A stretch of 64,000 nucleotides of DNA from Ammoniphilus sp. CFH 90114 (lineage in GTDB: Bacteria > Bacillota > Bacilli > Aneurinibacillales > RAOX-1), in the NCBI RefSeq assembly GCF_004123195.1, contig NZ_SDLI01000004.1:1-64000 (forward strand), in the 5' to 3' direction. A model generated the notes under the pieces. It did no database searches. It was not told where the DNA came from and worked only from the letters and a program-made list of their open reading frames with translations. The position numbers and the translations under genes are program-made. Shown here piece after piece: positions 1-8,372 of this stretch; within the stretch, counting starts at the first letter, position 1, and every line of letters starts with the position of its first letter.

Positions 1-284
1 CAGTCCCTTACCTGAGGGGGTATCCCCGAAGCGGGCATGAATTTCTATGAATTACATATGTTTATAGTTCTCTTAGGGAATAAGTGAGACATACCAATCT
101 AAGAGAAACATCACGCTCCGCCCAAAACGGTGGGGCTTCTTTGTGTATACACAGTAATTTTCAGAAAAATTATTCTCAGGTCTATTGAGACTTACAACCA
201 CGAAAATGTCAAAGAGTCAATCATTCGGCACTGGGTGGGGGTAAAATAAAAAGCGGCTACGTTAACCGTCTAATTCATAAGTTC

Positions 285-315
285 AAAAAAAAAAAAAAGC
301 GGGCATATACCCGCT
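285..315 (-). terminator. Intrinsic terminator, minus strand
   Basis: AGCGGG (298-303) pairs with CCCGCT (310-315) around a 6-base loop. Read on the minus strand, the hairpin is followed by an unbroken run of 14 T. This is a textbook rho-independent terminator for transcription coming from the minus-strand genes to the right. Confidence 0.75.
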
Positions 316-426
316 CCGTTAATATATCCGCCAATACATCTCAACTATTAGTCTTTCCTGACTAACAGTGAGCAACACTCCACATGTATGGAGTATACAG
401 TGTGTACAATTAATCGATGTGTTCCC

Positions 427-455
427 CTAAAAAGCCCCAATTCGGGCTTTTTTAG
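427..455. terminator. Bidirectional intrinsic terminator
   Basis: CTAAAAAGCCC (427-437) pairs with GGGCTTTTTTAG (444-455). A/T tracts lie on both sides, so it can stop transcription in either direction. It sits 49 bases past the stop of the minus-strand membrane protein gene and probably ends that transcript. Confidence 0.8.
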
Positions 456-503
456 ATTTGTTTTTACTCATATTATAACTACATTTTAATTTTCTTAAGC
501 GTT

Positions 504-1199
504 CTAACTATCTCTCTCCAGTTGTTTTTCCTTGTACCAAGCTATAAAGGAGAAATATGGAATAATATCAGTAAATTTTTTAAAGTAATCAATCCCTCTT
601 ATAAACACAATACTGGATAGAAACGTAAAAAATATGATCAGAATAGTTTTTAAAAAAAATAATTGTTGATCAGGTGAAAAAATAATATATATCGTTTTAC
701 CTATAAGGTAAAAAAAATATATAAGAGAAAGTATCCCCATTGCCCTATGAAGGTTTGCAATTGCTACAAATATGCTTCTAGTTGCCATTTTATCTTGAAT
801 TGGACTGAATACTAAGTTAAAAGCCTCATCCTTACCTAACAAATGTGGTTCAATACCATAAAAACCTTTAAAACATTTGTTGAATTCATCTTCTACTGGA
901 TCTGAAATTGGTAGAGAATAATGTCTTCCTTGCAATGTTTTAGTAGAATTTGTTTGTACTGAATCCTTACTCTTTTTCGCAAATAATCGCATTATCTTAT
1001 TAATGCTACTAATCCTGGTTATTCCCTGTAAAAAATGACCGATCACATATGCAGCAACAAAGAGAACAGCTAGTTGTCCACTACCTTTTTCGATACTCCA
1101 TATTGGCAAAGATGAAAACTCAACTTTTGATATAATTAATAGGATTACACCAGGAAATAAAATACTTATAAAATCATAAATTTGAAGTGGTAAATTCAT
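504..1199 (-). CDS. Predicted four-helix membrane protein, unknown function
   Basis: This 231-residue protein is not one I recognise. Hydrophobic stretches near residues 8-26, 42-60, 145-168 and 182-202 suggest four transmembrane helices. A polar lysine- and serine-rich region of about 80 residues lies between the second and third. Its ATG overlaps the stop of the upstream metallo-beta-lactamase fragment (TAATG), so the two were translationally coupled. Coupling of a ComEC-like hydrolase to a membrane partner recalls accessory defence or stress loci, but I have no evidence for a specific role. Because the upstream gene is broken, this one may have lost its normal promoter or partner. The low GC and AT-rich codon use differ from the Wadjet operon nearby and suggest separate acquisition. 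Confidence 0.6.
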   Translation of the reverse strand: MNLPLQIYDFISILFPGVILLIISKVEFSSLPIWSIEKGSGQLAVLFVAAYVIGHFLQGITRISSINKIMRLFAKKSKDSVQTNSTKTLQGRHYSLPISDPVEDEFNKCFKGFYGIEPHLLGKDEAFNLVFSPIQDKMATRSIFVAIANLHRAMGILSLIYFFYLIGKTIYIIFSPDQQLFFLKTILIIFFTFLSSIVFIRGIDYFKKFTDIIPYFSFIAWYKEKQLERDS

Positions 1200-1813
1200 T
1201 AGAGCTGGTACAACTCCTTCTCTAGCTCAGCATTATGTGAACATTTCACTTCAAGGTTCCCAAAACTATCTACCTCTACAACTATATTACCTCTATAACG
1301 TGTTGATAAAACCATCTTTTGTGTATAGTAGTTATAACTCTGATGAGCATCATGACTTGTTCCATCAGGCTTTCTTAACAGTGCTTTATTACCTACTGAA
1401 CAAATAGTCCATAATGGATTCATCAATTTAACAGCTGATTGACTATAGTTCTTCTTTCTGCCATGATGTGGAGCTTTTAGAACGGAAATATTTTTTATTA
1501 ATTCAGGGTCAGTCTCTGCCAATGAGTCCCATATCTCTTTATCTGCATCGCCACCTAGTATTATCTTATGTCCTGCATACTCTATACAAAGGACATAACT
1601 ATGTAGATTCCAGTTTTTTTGTTCATTCGCTTCTTTTGCGATTTCTGGCGTGGGAGATAAAACTCTTATCTTGTCCCAGTCATCTTCAGTAAAACCATAA
1701 AATCTCTGATCGTCACCTTTGTTTATTACTAGCCTGTTAGGTTTCTCGGTCGTCTTTTTTAAATCCTGGTATGCTTCCCAATCCGAGTATGAAGCCCCCC
1801 CACCTACCGAAAG
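1199..1813 (-). pseudogene. 5'-truncated ComEC/Rec2-like metallo-beta-lactamase fragment
   Basis: One frame stays open from the stop at 1199 up to an upstream stop at 1814-1816. It contains IILGGDADKEIW followed about 25 residues later by VLKAPHHGRK. The GGDA and APHHG signatures are the later metal-binding motifs of the ComEC-type metallo-beta-lactamase fold. The early HxHxDH motif and any initiating ATG are missing, so the N-terminal half has been lost. A TTG at 1522 could only initiate a 107-residue tail without a full active site. The break at about 1805-1815 coincides with the start of the truncated RelE-like fragment on the other strand, which suggests a single deletion or recombination joined the two remnants. 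Confidence 0.75.
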
Positions 1814-1815
1814 TT

Positions 1816-2032
1816 AGATCCTATTCAAAGAAAATAAGATTGATAAAATTCTAAGTCAATTACAGAAGGATCCCTACTCTCTCCCTCATGTCAAGCGTAT
1901 GCTAGGGAGTGAATACGAAGATTATAGAGTGAGGTTTGGAGACTATCGGTTATTGTATCGAATCGTCAATGGAGAGCTACTTATACTTGTATTGGATATT
2001 GGACCTCGTGGTGGTATCTATCAAAATAAATA
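1816..2032 (+). pseudogene. N-terminally truncated RelE/ParE-type toxin remnant
   Basis: The plus-strand frame ending at the TAA near 2032 reads KIDKILSQLQKDPYSLPHVK, then YEDYRVRFGDYRLLYRIV, then LDIGPRGGIYQNK. This is the C-terminal two-thirds of a RelE/ParE-superfamily mRNA interferase, in which the DYRLLYRI and RGxIY segments are characteristic. The first strand and helix of the fold are absent, an in-frame TAG precedes the readable part, and no start codon or ribosome site is present. No antitoxin gene precedes it. It is therefore a dead remnant, and it abuts the truncated metallo-beta-lactamase fragment. Confidence 0.75.
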
Positions 2033-2189
2033 ATTTAATACTTAGATCTTACCTACACCCAACGAAACACCTAAAATTCTCACTTCCACAGCACTTTTCA
2101 CTACCTCCCTCCCGCACATCGTGGACAAGAATTCCTTTTCAACTGAAGGACTTATTACCCTATTTCTCTCATAAGATATAGCTAGGACA

Positions 2190-2568
2190 GCTTGCCATTT
2201 TGTACGTCTACATATGAGCTTCCAGCAGAAGAACGAGATGCCTTTGAGGAATCTTATAGGATGAGCTTCGTCAAAAAATGGAGTTTACTTATCTCGTTGA
2301 AGATATTTTGGATGATGTACAACAGCGTTTCGAGTTTTTAGTATATGGGGAGTTAGAAAGAGATGAGCAAGGTTGGGCTATAAGTTGAAAATATGAGACG
2401 GCAGATCGTGAAACCTTTATCAAATCCATCCGTTATTTTTCGAGTAACTATGCTCCGGATTATGGCTGTCTATTAACCCCCTTAGTGCAAGGTATCCGTG
2501 TCTCGTACTTTACAGCAAAGTGCTCTACACTTTACTTTGTGATGAGGGTCAGTCCCTCAGTTGAATAA
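2190..2568 (+). pseudogene. Decayed unknown gene (frameshift plus internal stop)
   Basis: Two plus-strand frames together read as one protein: PAEERDAFEESYRMSFVKK, then after a shift at about 2275-2281 MEFTYLVEDILDDVQQRFEF, VYGELERDEQGWAIS, an in-frame TGA at 2386-2388, and then DRETFIKSIRYFSSNYAP followed by LVQGIRVS. The coherent, charged, globular composition across both lesions indicates a once-functional gene. The shift lies in a run of six A, a typical slippage site. I do not recognise the family with confidence. No intact start is present, and the last 25 codons before the stop may not be homologous. A hairpin terminator follows at 2648. Confidence 0.6.
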
Positions 2569-2647
2569 AGCCAGAAGTGCTTTAGGATAACCTGCTATTG
2601 TATCATAAGCCTGTCCCTGGGATGAGATCTGTTCCCCCTTCAATCAC

Positions 2648-2694
2648 AAATAGACCACGGAGTCCTTAGCTCATAGGTGGACTATTTCTTTTTT
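2648..2694 (+). terminator. Hairpin terminator
   Basis: AAATAGACCAC (2648-2658) pairs with GTGGACTATTT (2677-2687) with one mismatch, followed by a T-rich run. It is on the right strand to have terminated the decayed gene upstream. Confidence 0.5.
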
Positions 2695-2835
2695 GGTCAT
2701 GAATGTCAGAATGGCAATGACGACACCAACAAAAGTATGCCAATCCGAAGGCTGGTATCGCCAAAAAGATAATTTGACAGCAATTCTTTGTAAAAGAGTG
2801 GATCCCTTATATATAATAAAAAAGAGGTGATAACA

Positions 2836-3132
2836 ATGGGAGCGACTAAAAAAAGACAGGAGCTTGTAAAACTGATTCAGCATCTATCTGATAGAGACAT
2901 ATCCTTGGTTCATAGCTTATTGTCACGCTTATCGAAAGAGCAGGAGGAAAAACCGCCTCTTCCCATAGAGGATCCTGATGAAGATCTGGTTGTTGAAGCA
3001 GACAATAGTCCCCTTACGGAGGAAGAACGAAAGTTATTAGACCGCATTGATCAGGAAATTGCTAACGGAGTTGAAAAAACGTCGTGTATAACGGTATTAG
3101 ATCTTGGTCCCCGGGGAGATGTCTATAAGTAA
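2836..3132 (+). pseudogene. RelB-like antitoxin fused by deletion to the tail of a RelE-like toxin
   Basis: The 98-residue ORF starts at an ATG preceded by GAGGTGATAACA. An alternative GTG at 2827 lies inside the ribosome site. Residues 1-80 resemble a small antitoxin of Firmicutes relBE operons: a helical segment (LVKLIQHLSDRDISLVHSLL) followed by an acidic, proline-rich part and LTEEERKLLDRIDQEIANG. The last 13 residues, ITVLDLGPRGDVYK, belong to the very end of a RelE-type toxin. They match the LDIGPRGGIY end of the separate remnant at 1816-2032. The simplest reading is an in-frame deletion that removed the antitoxin end and nearly all of the toxin. The product could still be made and bind DNA or a toxin, but it is not an intact module. 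Confidence 0.7.
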
Positions 3133-3479
3133 ACCCTGGCATCAAACTTCGCATTTTATTTATTAGACCCATACATCCATATTCTCTCGCTATAGTTCTA
3201 CTTTAGCGTGTCCACTCATTCTTTTCTCCTCCATTCGTTTTTATGGAATTGATCCTAGTCTCTTTCTTTTCGAAAGGTGCTAATAATAATTCTACACCTA
3301 AATTTAGCGTACTCCCACCTACATCATTCCCGAGACTCATCCCACTCCTTCTCACCTCCCTTTATCCCGCATATCGTGGTCTCCATTTACAACTCAACGA
3401 TGACTGGAACACTCTATTCCCTATATAATAAATCAACAGGAAAGACCTCGGGAGTTCTTCATTCAGATAGGAGACGAGC
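3133..3479 (+). other. Gene-free spacer with low-grade similarity to 2040-2180
   Basis: No convincing gene. The short ORFs here lack ribosome sites. The segment CCTCCCTTTATCCCGCATATCGTGG (about 3354-3378), split here only for description, resembles CTCCCTCCCGCACATCGTGG at about 2106-2126, downstream of the other RelE remnant. That hints both belong to a once-duplicated unit. Confidence 0.35.
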
Positions 3480-3905
3480 ATGAGCAAAAAGAAAAAATCA
3501 ATTACCCCAAGGCGAAAACGTTATAACCAACAGGCCCGATTACAGAATGCGAGAAGTTGGATATCAAAATATGAAGGTAAAAATATCGTTAAAGGTTACA
3601 GCCAGTGGTTTGGAGTAGATCTGCTATGCGCTATGAAAGAGTTGGAGATGCTGGGGTACCACATTGACGAAAGCTATAGGCAACAGGTCAAGCACTCATT
3701 AAAGGCTTTACAAGAACATCGAAGAAAAAGGAAAGAAAAAAAGCTGGAGCAACGACAGATTCTAGTAGAATCGTTCGGAGACGATACCTTTTTTTTCATC
3801 GCTGGTTATACATCAAATGGGGTGCCGTTTGGCATTACTCCTGAAGAAATGGAAAGAGTAAAAGAAGGCCATTATGGTTTCGAAGATGACGAATTACCTT
3901 TTTAA
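3480..3905 (+). CDS. Conserved-looking hypothetical protein, basic N-terminus
   Basis: This 141-residue protein begins at an ATG close behind GATAGGAGACGAGC. The first 20 residues are very basic (KKKKSITPRRKRYNQQ), a possible nucleic-acid contact. The centre is helical, and a lysine/arginine-rich stretch (HRRKRKEKKLEQRQ) leads to a C-terminal segment with FFFIAGYTSNGVPFGI and an acidic end (GFEDDELPF). I recall similar unannotated proteins in Firmicutes but know no function. It is the only apparently intact plus-strand gene among the toxin-antitoxin remnants and runs convergently to the Wadjet operon, which ends 45 bases away. Confidence 0.6.
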   Translation: MSKKKKSITPRRKRYNQQARLQNARSWISKYEGKNIVKGYSQWFGVDLLCAMKELEMLGYHIDESYRQQVKHSLKALQEHRRKRKEKKLEQRQILVESFGDDTFFFIAGYTSNGVPFGITPEEMERVKEGHYGFEDDELPF

Positions 3906-3950
3906 GGGAAAACAAGCCTGACCCAAAGGCCAGGCCCTAATCCTCTTCCC

Positions 3951-6900
3951 TTAAATCCCTAACGACATCTGATGATCGTCCTGCGATCCGGAGACCTCTA
4001 AACGATAAAATCCCGTTTCCAGCTGCTCAGCTTTCATGATTTCCTTACCAAAGGCAGAGCGCAGCTGCAAGCTGTAGACCACGGGGAAGCGCTCCAGGAT
4101 TCCTTCCTGCTTATGAGCGGTTAAACAAATGAGTTGGATGCGGTTGGCTCTTGCCACTTGAAAGACGGTTTCTAGGATATGCGCGGACGAAGCTTTACCA
4201 AATGGGTTATCGGCCACAAGCACTTTCCAAATATTGCGTCGTCCTTCCGTCTGCTGGCGAATATGGCTGATCATGATCATGAACATGGTGATATAAATAC
4301 TATATTCTTCTCCTCCGGACCAGCGAGATACTTCCTCCCAAGGCGAATATTCCACCTTCTGATGGCGAACCAGCGATTCCTTTCGCGGTTTGTAGACCAA
4401 GACCCGACACTCCTCCATCGGAGCGATGACTTCGATGAGATTGCGCGTGCGCAGGAGATCCTCCATCCGGGAGTCGAGCCGGTCATCGTCCATCCCCTCT
4501 TGCTTGCAGCGCTGCAAGTCTTCCAGAACTTTTTGCAAATACTGATTCATCTTGCCGAAGCCTTCTTCGTCATCCCTTGTACGCCAATCAATCTTGATCA
4601 ATTGAATCTCTTTTCCATAAAGCACGACCCGAGAGTTTTTCGGAATTTCCATGACGCTTTCCAAAATCGTTCGCGCTCTGCGCAGACAGAGCTGGGTCAG
4701 CTGTCGTTGGCTGGTTTCGCTTTCCTCTAGCGTACGCTGGTATTCCTCCTGATATAAATCAAGCCCTTCAAAGATCCTCAAAAACTGAGTTTCTACAAAA
4801 TCATAGTCATAGAGGCGCTGGTCATCGAGAATCACTTGTACGTCGCGGATAAACTGCTTGACCCGAGGGTTTTTCGTCTCCTCTAGCTGACGCAGATATT
4901 TCTGGAAATGCTTATCCACCTCATGCTTTTGATCCTGAACCCTCTTTTCTAAAGCTTCTCTCTCTTTATCTAATTGCCTTACGATTTTCATCGGCTTCGC
5001 GTCGTAGGCCATCCATTCCGCAGGCGTGAGGACCCCGACGTCTTCCCCCCACTGCTCGACTTTGGCCTGCAATCGCTCCTCGCTATGCTCTCTCGCGGCT
5101 TCGACCTCGCGTTTCCAGTCCTCTGTATTTGAGAATCGTTGCTTCAGCACATTTCGTTCCATTTGCATGCTCTTGGCTTGTTCCTGGAAAAAGCGAAGCT
5201 GATCCTCATGCGTCAGCTCACGATATTCATCATAAGGCAAAAGGGAAAACTTTCCTTCCAATTGGTTCTTTCGTTCGTTCCATAAGGCCATGGCCGTTTC
5301 TTTTCTGGTCTGTGCGCTATGAAAGATCGTTCTTACCGTTTCTAGCTCCAGCTGTTGCTGCTGGACGGCTCGATTGATTTTTCGCCACTCTTCTTTCTCG
5401 ACGATTCGATAGTGAGATCCAATCCATTCCAGATCTAGGCCTGTTTGCTTGCAGTCATCTAAGGCCTCAGCAGCTGCTTGCTCTGCTCTTCTCCTCTGAT
5501 CCTCCAGGAGCTGACGGTCTCGATCCTTTTGGTTCCATTGCTCGATGAGGCTGTCCACTTGAACTTTTAACGTGTGATAGGTTTCTTCCGCTGTTCCCGC
5601 CTCCGCCTCGCCTAATTGGTAGTGGGAATACTCCGTTTGATGCTGAGCCATCCTGCGCTCCTGTTCGCGGATCCCCGCTTTGCAGACTTCGATCCCTTCC
5701 CAAAGTCGATCCGTCTCTTTTTCACATTCCTGCTGGGCACGATCGACCTGTTGCAGAGCCTCCTCCACTTCGTTTTTCAGCTTCACTTGCTTCGGATACT
5801 CAGCGTGCAAAGGTATAAACGACTCGAGAAGCTCCAATCGGCTTTGGGCCAGTAGCAGCTGCTCGGCATTCTGCTTTAACCGGACTTGCTGTTCTTTCTG
5901 CTCAGCTGTCAAGGCTGTTTTTCGTTTTCGTTCATCCTCCCCAGCCTGCTCAAGGGTCTTTAGCTGATCATCCAACCTTGCCAGCTGTTCCGTCCATCCC
6001 TTGACGATGCCATGGGAATAGGTCTTATAAAAATGCTCGACCTGATGACGCAGGTTCAACCACTGCCCTTCGGCTTCTTTAAGCCCCTGGAGCGTTTGCC
6101 TTTTTTCTCCCATGGTCGTTTGCATCTGGTTTTTATACTTTTGAAAAGCATCCTGAGAGGTATAAAGCTCGAAAGCCTCCGGCTGATAGATAAAGAGTTC
6201 GTCTTGAACCAACGGCAAGAAGCTGTCCGGCGAATCCGCCGCTCTTAGACTTTCCCCGCTTTTGACGAGGAAGAGAATCGGAGAATCCGCCGACCCCTCC
6301 TTTCCTTGTCTCATGATGTGCTTCACTTGATTCACTTGATGAGCTTCGATCAGGATGGAAAAAGGCAAGAGCGGTTGATGCTTCAAATAAGCCGCCTTAT
6401 CTTCGGGCGATAAGGCTTGGCTGGCCAGCCACTCGGAACCGAGCACGAGATGAATGCCTGAGCGTTCCAGCTTCTGCTTGACTTTAACCAGCTCCTGCTG
6501 GGGAATGTAATAGTCTTGATCCTCGATCAGGGCCCATTTTTCCTCCAAGCTCGCCACTTCTGCCTGTAGCAGGGATCGCGCCTCACTGGACTCCTGCACC
6601 CGAGCCCGCACGTCCAACAAAATCTTGTCTTTATCCTCTATCAGTGCAGAAGAGTAGATCGACTGCGCCGCAAGAAGCCCTTGAATCTCCGCTTCTTCCT
6701 TGCGCCAGCGGTTGACTTGATCGGCTACAAGGACACGTTCTTGTCGAAGTTGTTGCTTCTGTTCCGAAATCTCCTGCAACCGTTCCTCTAGCTGGACGAG
6801 CTGTCCCTCAAGGTTCGCAAGCTGGCGCCCTAGGTTCCCTTCTTCCTGCTCTCGCTCACGCACCTCCTGCCGGTAGGCTTCCACCCCTTCTGCTGGAGAC

Positions 6901-8369
6901 CAGCTATAAGCGGCGGACACTTTGCTTGCCACCTCTTGCTTCTTGCGTTCATAGTCCGCGAGCCCATGCTCAAGCTTTGCTCGCTGTTCCACGTAGCGGC
7001 TGCGCTCTTCTTGAAGCGTGGCCTTCCGATCTTTCACCTGCTGCAGTTGAGCTTGAAGGCCTGCTAATTCCGCCTGCTTTTTTTCTTCCTGCTGCAGCAT
7101 GTCCTGCCATGATTTTTCCCAGGCCGCACGAAGTTGACGTTTCGCGTGCTTCAGCGCCGCCTGCAACTCGGGCTCGCTCAATTCCATCGCCTCGATCCGG
7201 CTTCGGATACCGGCCGCTTCCTGCAGGAATTGTTGAGCACGTCCGTAATGAAAGAACGCCCCTGCTTCCTGTTCCTGCTTTTTCAGCTGAGCCAAGCTTT
7301 GGCTCTCCCGCTCGAACTCCTGCTTGGCTTCTTCTTCCTCTTTTACCGCTTTGTCCAAGCTCAGCTGCTTAAGGAATACCTCATGGCTTTCGACCTTCCA
7401 TTCGGTCTCCTTCAAGACCGCTTCCACCTGATCCTGCTTTTCCGAAATGGCCTGCAGCTCCATCACGGCTTGTTGCTCAAATTGCCGGAAGGTTTTCGCT
7501 AGGCGGAGCCACTCCGTCTTTTTCTTTTCCCATTGCCGAAGCTGTTGATCGTAGCGCTGCACTTGCGCGACCACCTCTTCAGCATGATGGCGAATCAATC
7601 CAAAATCCTTAAGATTCTGCTTGATCATCGGGATATTGAGAAGCATGGTCCGATACTCCGCAAACGCATGGATCAGCTCTTTCTTTTTCGCTTCGCTTTG
7701 AAAGATCATCTCCTCAACCGAAGGAATGAGCAGATGATCCATCAGCTGGGCCGTCGTTTTGCTCTTTTCAAAGAACTTGTCCACGCCGCCTTCCGAGCCG
7801 TTCGTATCCCGAATGTTTTTCCATTCTTCATGCAAAATATTGCGTGATCGCAATCTCCTCTGGTAGTCGGCAATGGATTCGGGCAGCTCGAGGCGAGATC
7901 CCACTTCCGCCTTAAGCCAATCCCGAAGCTGCTGATAGCCGATCGGCCGCCGCCCGCCATCGGGATGCTCCTGGATTAGCGGCAAGGAGCCAATATGCCA
8001 CTCGGCCCGCTCATCATATTCAAACAGATAGTTAAACGACTCCAACGGATTTTGATTCCGTCCATTCGTGAAGCAAAAGCCCGTACAAAGGAATTGCTTA
8101 TGGTCTCCCGGACGATCAAGCAACCACTCGACAGCTATATGACCCGTGTAGCGCTCAGATTGCAGCAAATCGGCAATACTTCGGCCATTCATTTTCTCCC
8201 TTGGCAGCACAGTTTGCAGCAACAGCTGGATGAAGAGAGATTTACCCCCACCATTCGCCAGCAGCAACAGCGTATCGAGACTGCCCGTATCAAAAAGCAA
8301 ATCCGGCATTTGCTTTTTGCCGTAATCATACTGAATATTAGTCACACGTATGCGATGAATACGCGGCAT
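3951..8369 (-). CDS. jetC: Wadjet JetC / MksB-type SMC-like ATPase
   Basis: This 1472-residue protein is the ATPase and DNA-loop-extruding subunit of a Wadjet (JetABCD, MksBEFG) complex, which recognises and cleaves small circular plasmids. Residues 1-50 form the N-terminal head lobe, with Walker A ANGGGKS at 38-44. The middle of about 1,100 residues is Glu/Gln/Arg-rich coiled coil in two arms around a central region near residues 600-720, as expected for the hinge or elbow of a MukB/MksB-type SMC. The C-terminal lobe carries the ABC signature SGGE at 1351-1354 and the Walker B segment VLVADNPFG at about 1383-1391, where Asn follows Asp as in other Wadjet ATPases. The ATG lies 3 bases after the jetB stop, with the ribosome site AAGGAGGGATAA spanning that stop. 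It is the last gene of the operon. No lesion is visible. Confidence 0.92.
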   Translation of the reverse strand: MPRIHRIRVTNIQYDYGKKQMPDLLFDTGSLDTLLLLANGGGKSLFIQLLLQTVLPREKMNGRSIADLLQSERYTGHIAVEWLLDRPGDHKQFLCTGFCFTNGRNQNPLESFNYLFEYDERAEWHIGSLPLIQEHPDGGRRPIGYQQLRDWLKAEVGSRLELPESIADYQRRLRSRNILHEEWKNIRDTNGSEGGVDKFFEKSKTTAQLMDHLLIPSVEEMIFQSEAKKKELIHAFAEYRTMLLNIPMIKQNLKDFGLIRHHAEEVVAQVQRYDQQLRQWEKKKTEWLRLAKTFRQFEQQAVMELQAISEKQDQVEAVLKETEWKVESHEVFLKQLSLDKAVKEEEEAKQEFERESQSLAQLKKQEQEAGAFFHYGRAQQFLQEAAGIRSRIEAMELSEPELQAALKHAKRQLRAAWEKSWQDMLQQEEKKQAELAGLQAQLQQVKDRKATLQEERSRYVEQRAKLEHGLADYERKKQEVASKVSAAYSWSPAEGVEAYRQEVREREQEEGNLGRQLANLEGQLVQLEERLQEISEQKQQLRQERVLVADQVNRWRKEEAEIQGLLAAQSIYSSALIEDKDKILLDVRARVQESSEARSLLQAEVASLEEKWALIEDQDYYIPQQELVKVKQKLERSGIHLVLGSEWLASQALSPEDKAAYLKHQPLLPFSILIEAHQVNQVKHIMRQGKEGSADSPILFLVKSGESLRAADSPDSFLPLVQDELFIYQPEAFELYTSQDAFQKYKNQMQTTMGEKRQTLQGLKEAEGQWLNLRHQVEHFYKTYSHGIVKGWTEQLARLDDQLKTLEQAGEDERKRKTALTAEQKEQQVRLKQNAEQLLLAQSRLELLESFIPLHAEYPKQVKLKNEVEEALQQVDRAQQECEKETDRLWEGIEVCKAGIREQERRMAQHQTEYSHYQLGEAEAGTAEETYHTLKVQVDSLIEQWNQKDRDRQLLEDQRRRAEQAAAEALDDCKQTGLDLEWIGSHYRIVEKEEWRKINRAVQQQQLELETVRTIFHSAQTRKETAMALWNERKNQLEGKFSLLPYDEYRELTHEDQLRFFQEQAKSMQMERNVLKQRFSNTEDWKREVEAAREHSEERLQAKVEQWGEDVGVLTPAEWMAYDAKPMKIVRQLDKEREALEKRVQDQKHEVDKHFQKYLRQLEETKNPRVKQFIRDVQVILDDQRLYDYDFVETQFLRIFEGLDLYQEEYQRTLEESETSQRQLTQLCLRRARTILESVMEIPKNSRVVLYGKEIQLIKIDWRTRDDEEGFGKMNQYLQKVLEDLQRCKQEGMDDDRLDSRMEDLLRTRNLIEVIAPMEECRVLVYKPRKESLVRHQKVEYSPWEEVSRWSGGEEYSIYITMFMIMISHIRQQTEGRRNIWKVLVADNPFGKASSAHILETVFQVARANRIQLICLTAHKQEGILERFPVVYSLQLRSAFGKEIMKAEQLETGFYRLEVSGSQDDHQMSLGI

Positions 8370-8372
8370 GCC

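Larger units (their letters stand above)
1..503. other. Gene-free left edge
   Basis: No coding region with a ribosome site and sensible composition is visible in this stretch. It holds two hairpin terminators, described separately, and a 14-base A tract at 285-298. The rest is AT-rich sequence in which I see nothing definable. Confidence 0.5.

Noticed and set aside
285-298. 14-base A tract as an independent element
   Set aside because: It is the T tail of the minus-strand terminator hairpin next to it.
1-500. Possible tRNA or rRNA end
   Set aside because: No cloverleaf, CCA or conserved rRNA segment could be found. Only hairpin terminators are clear.
2671-2883. 70-codon minus-strand ORF opposite the antitoxin fusion
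   Set aside because: No ribosome site, and it runs through the hairpin at 2648-2694.
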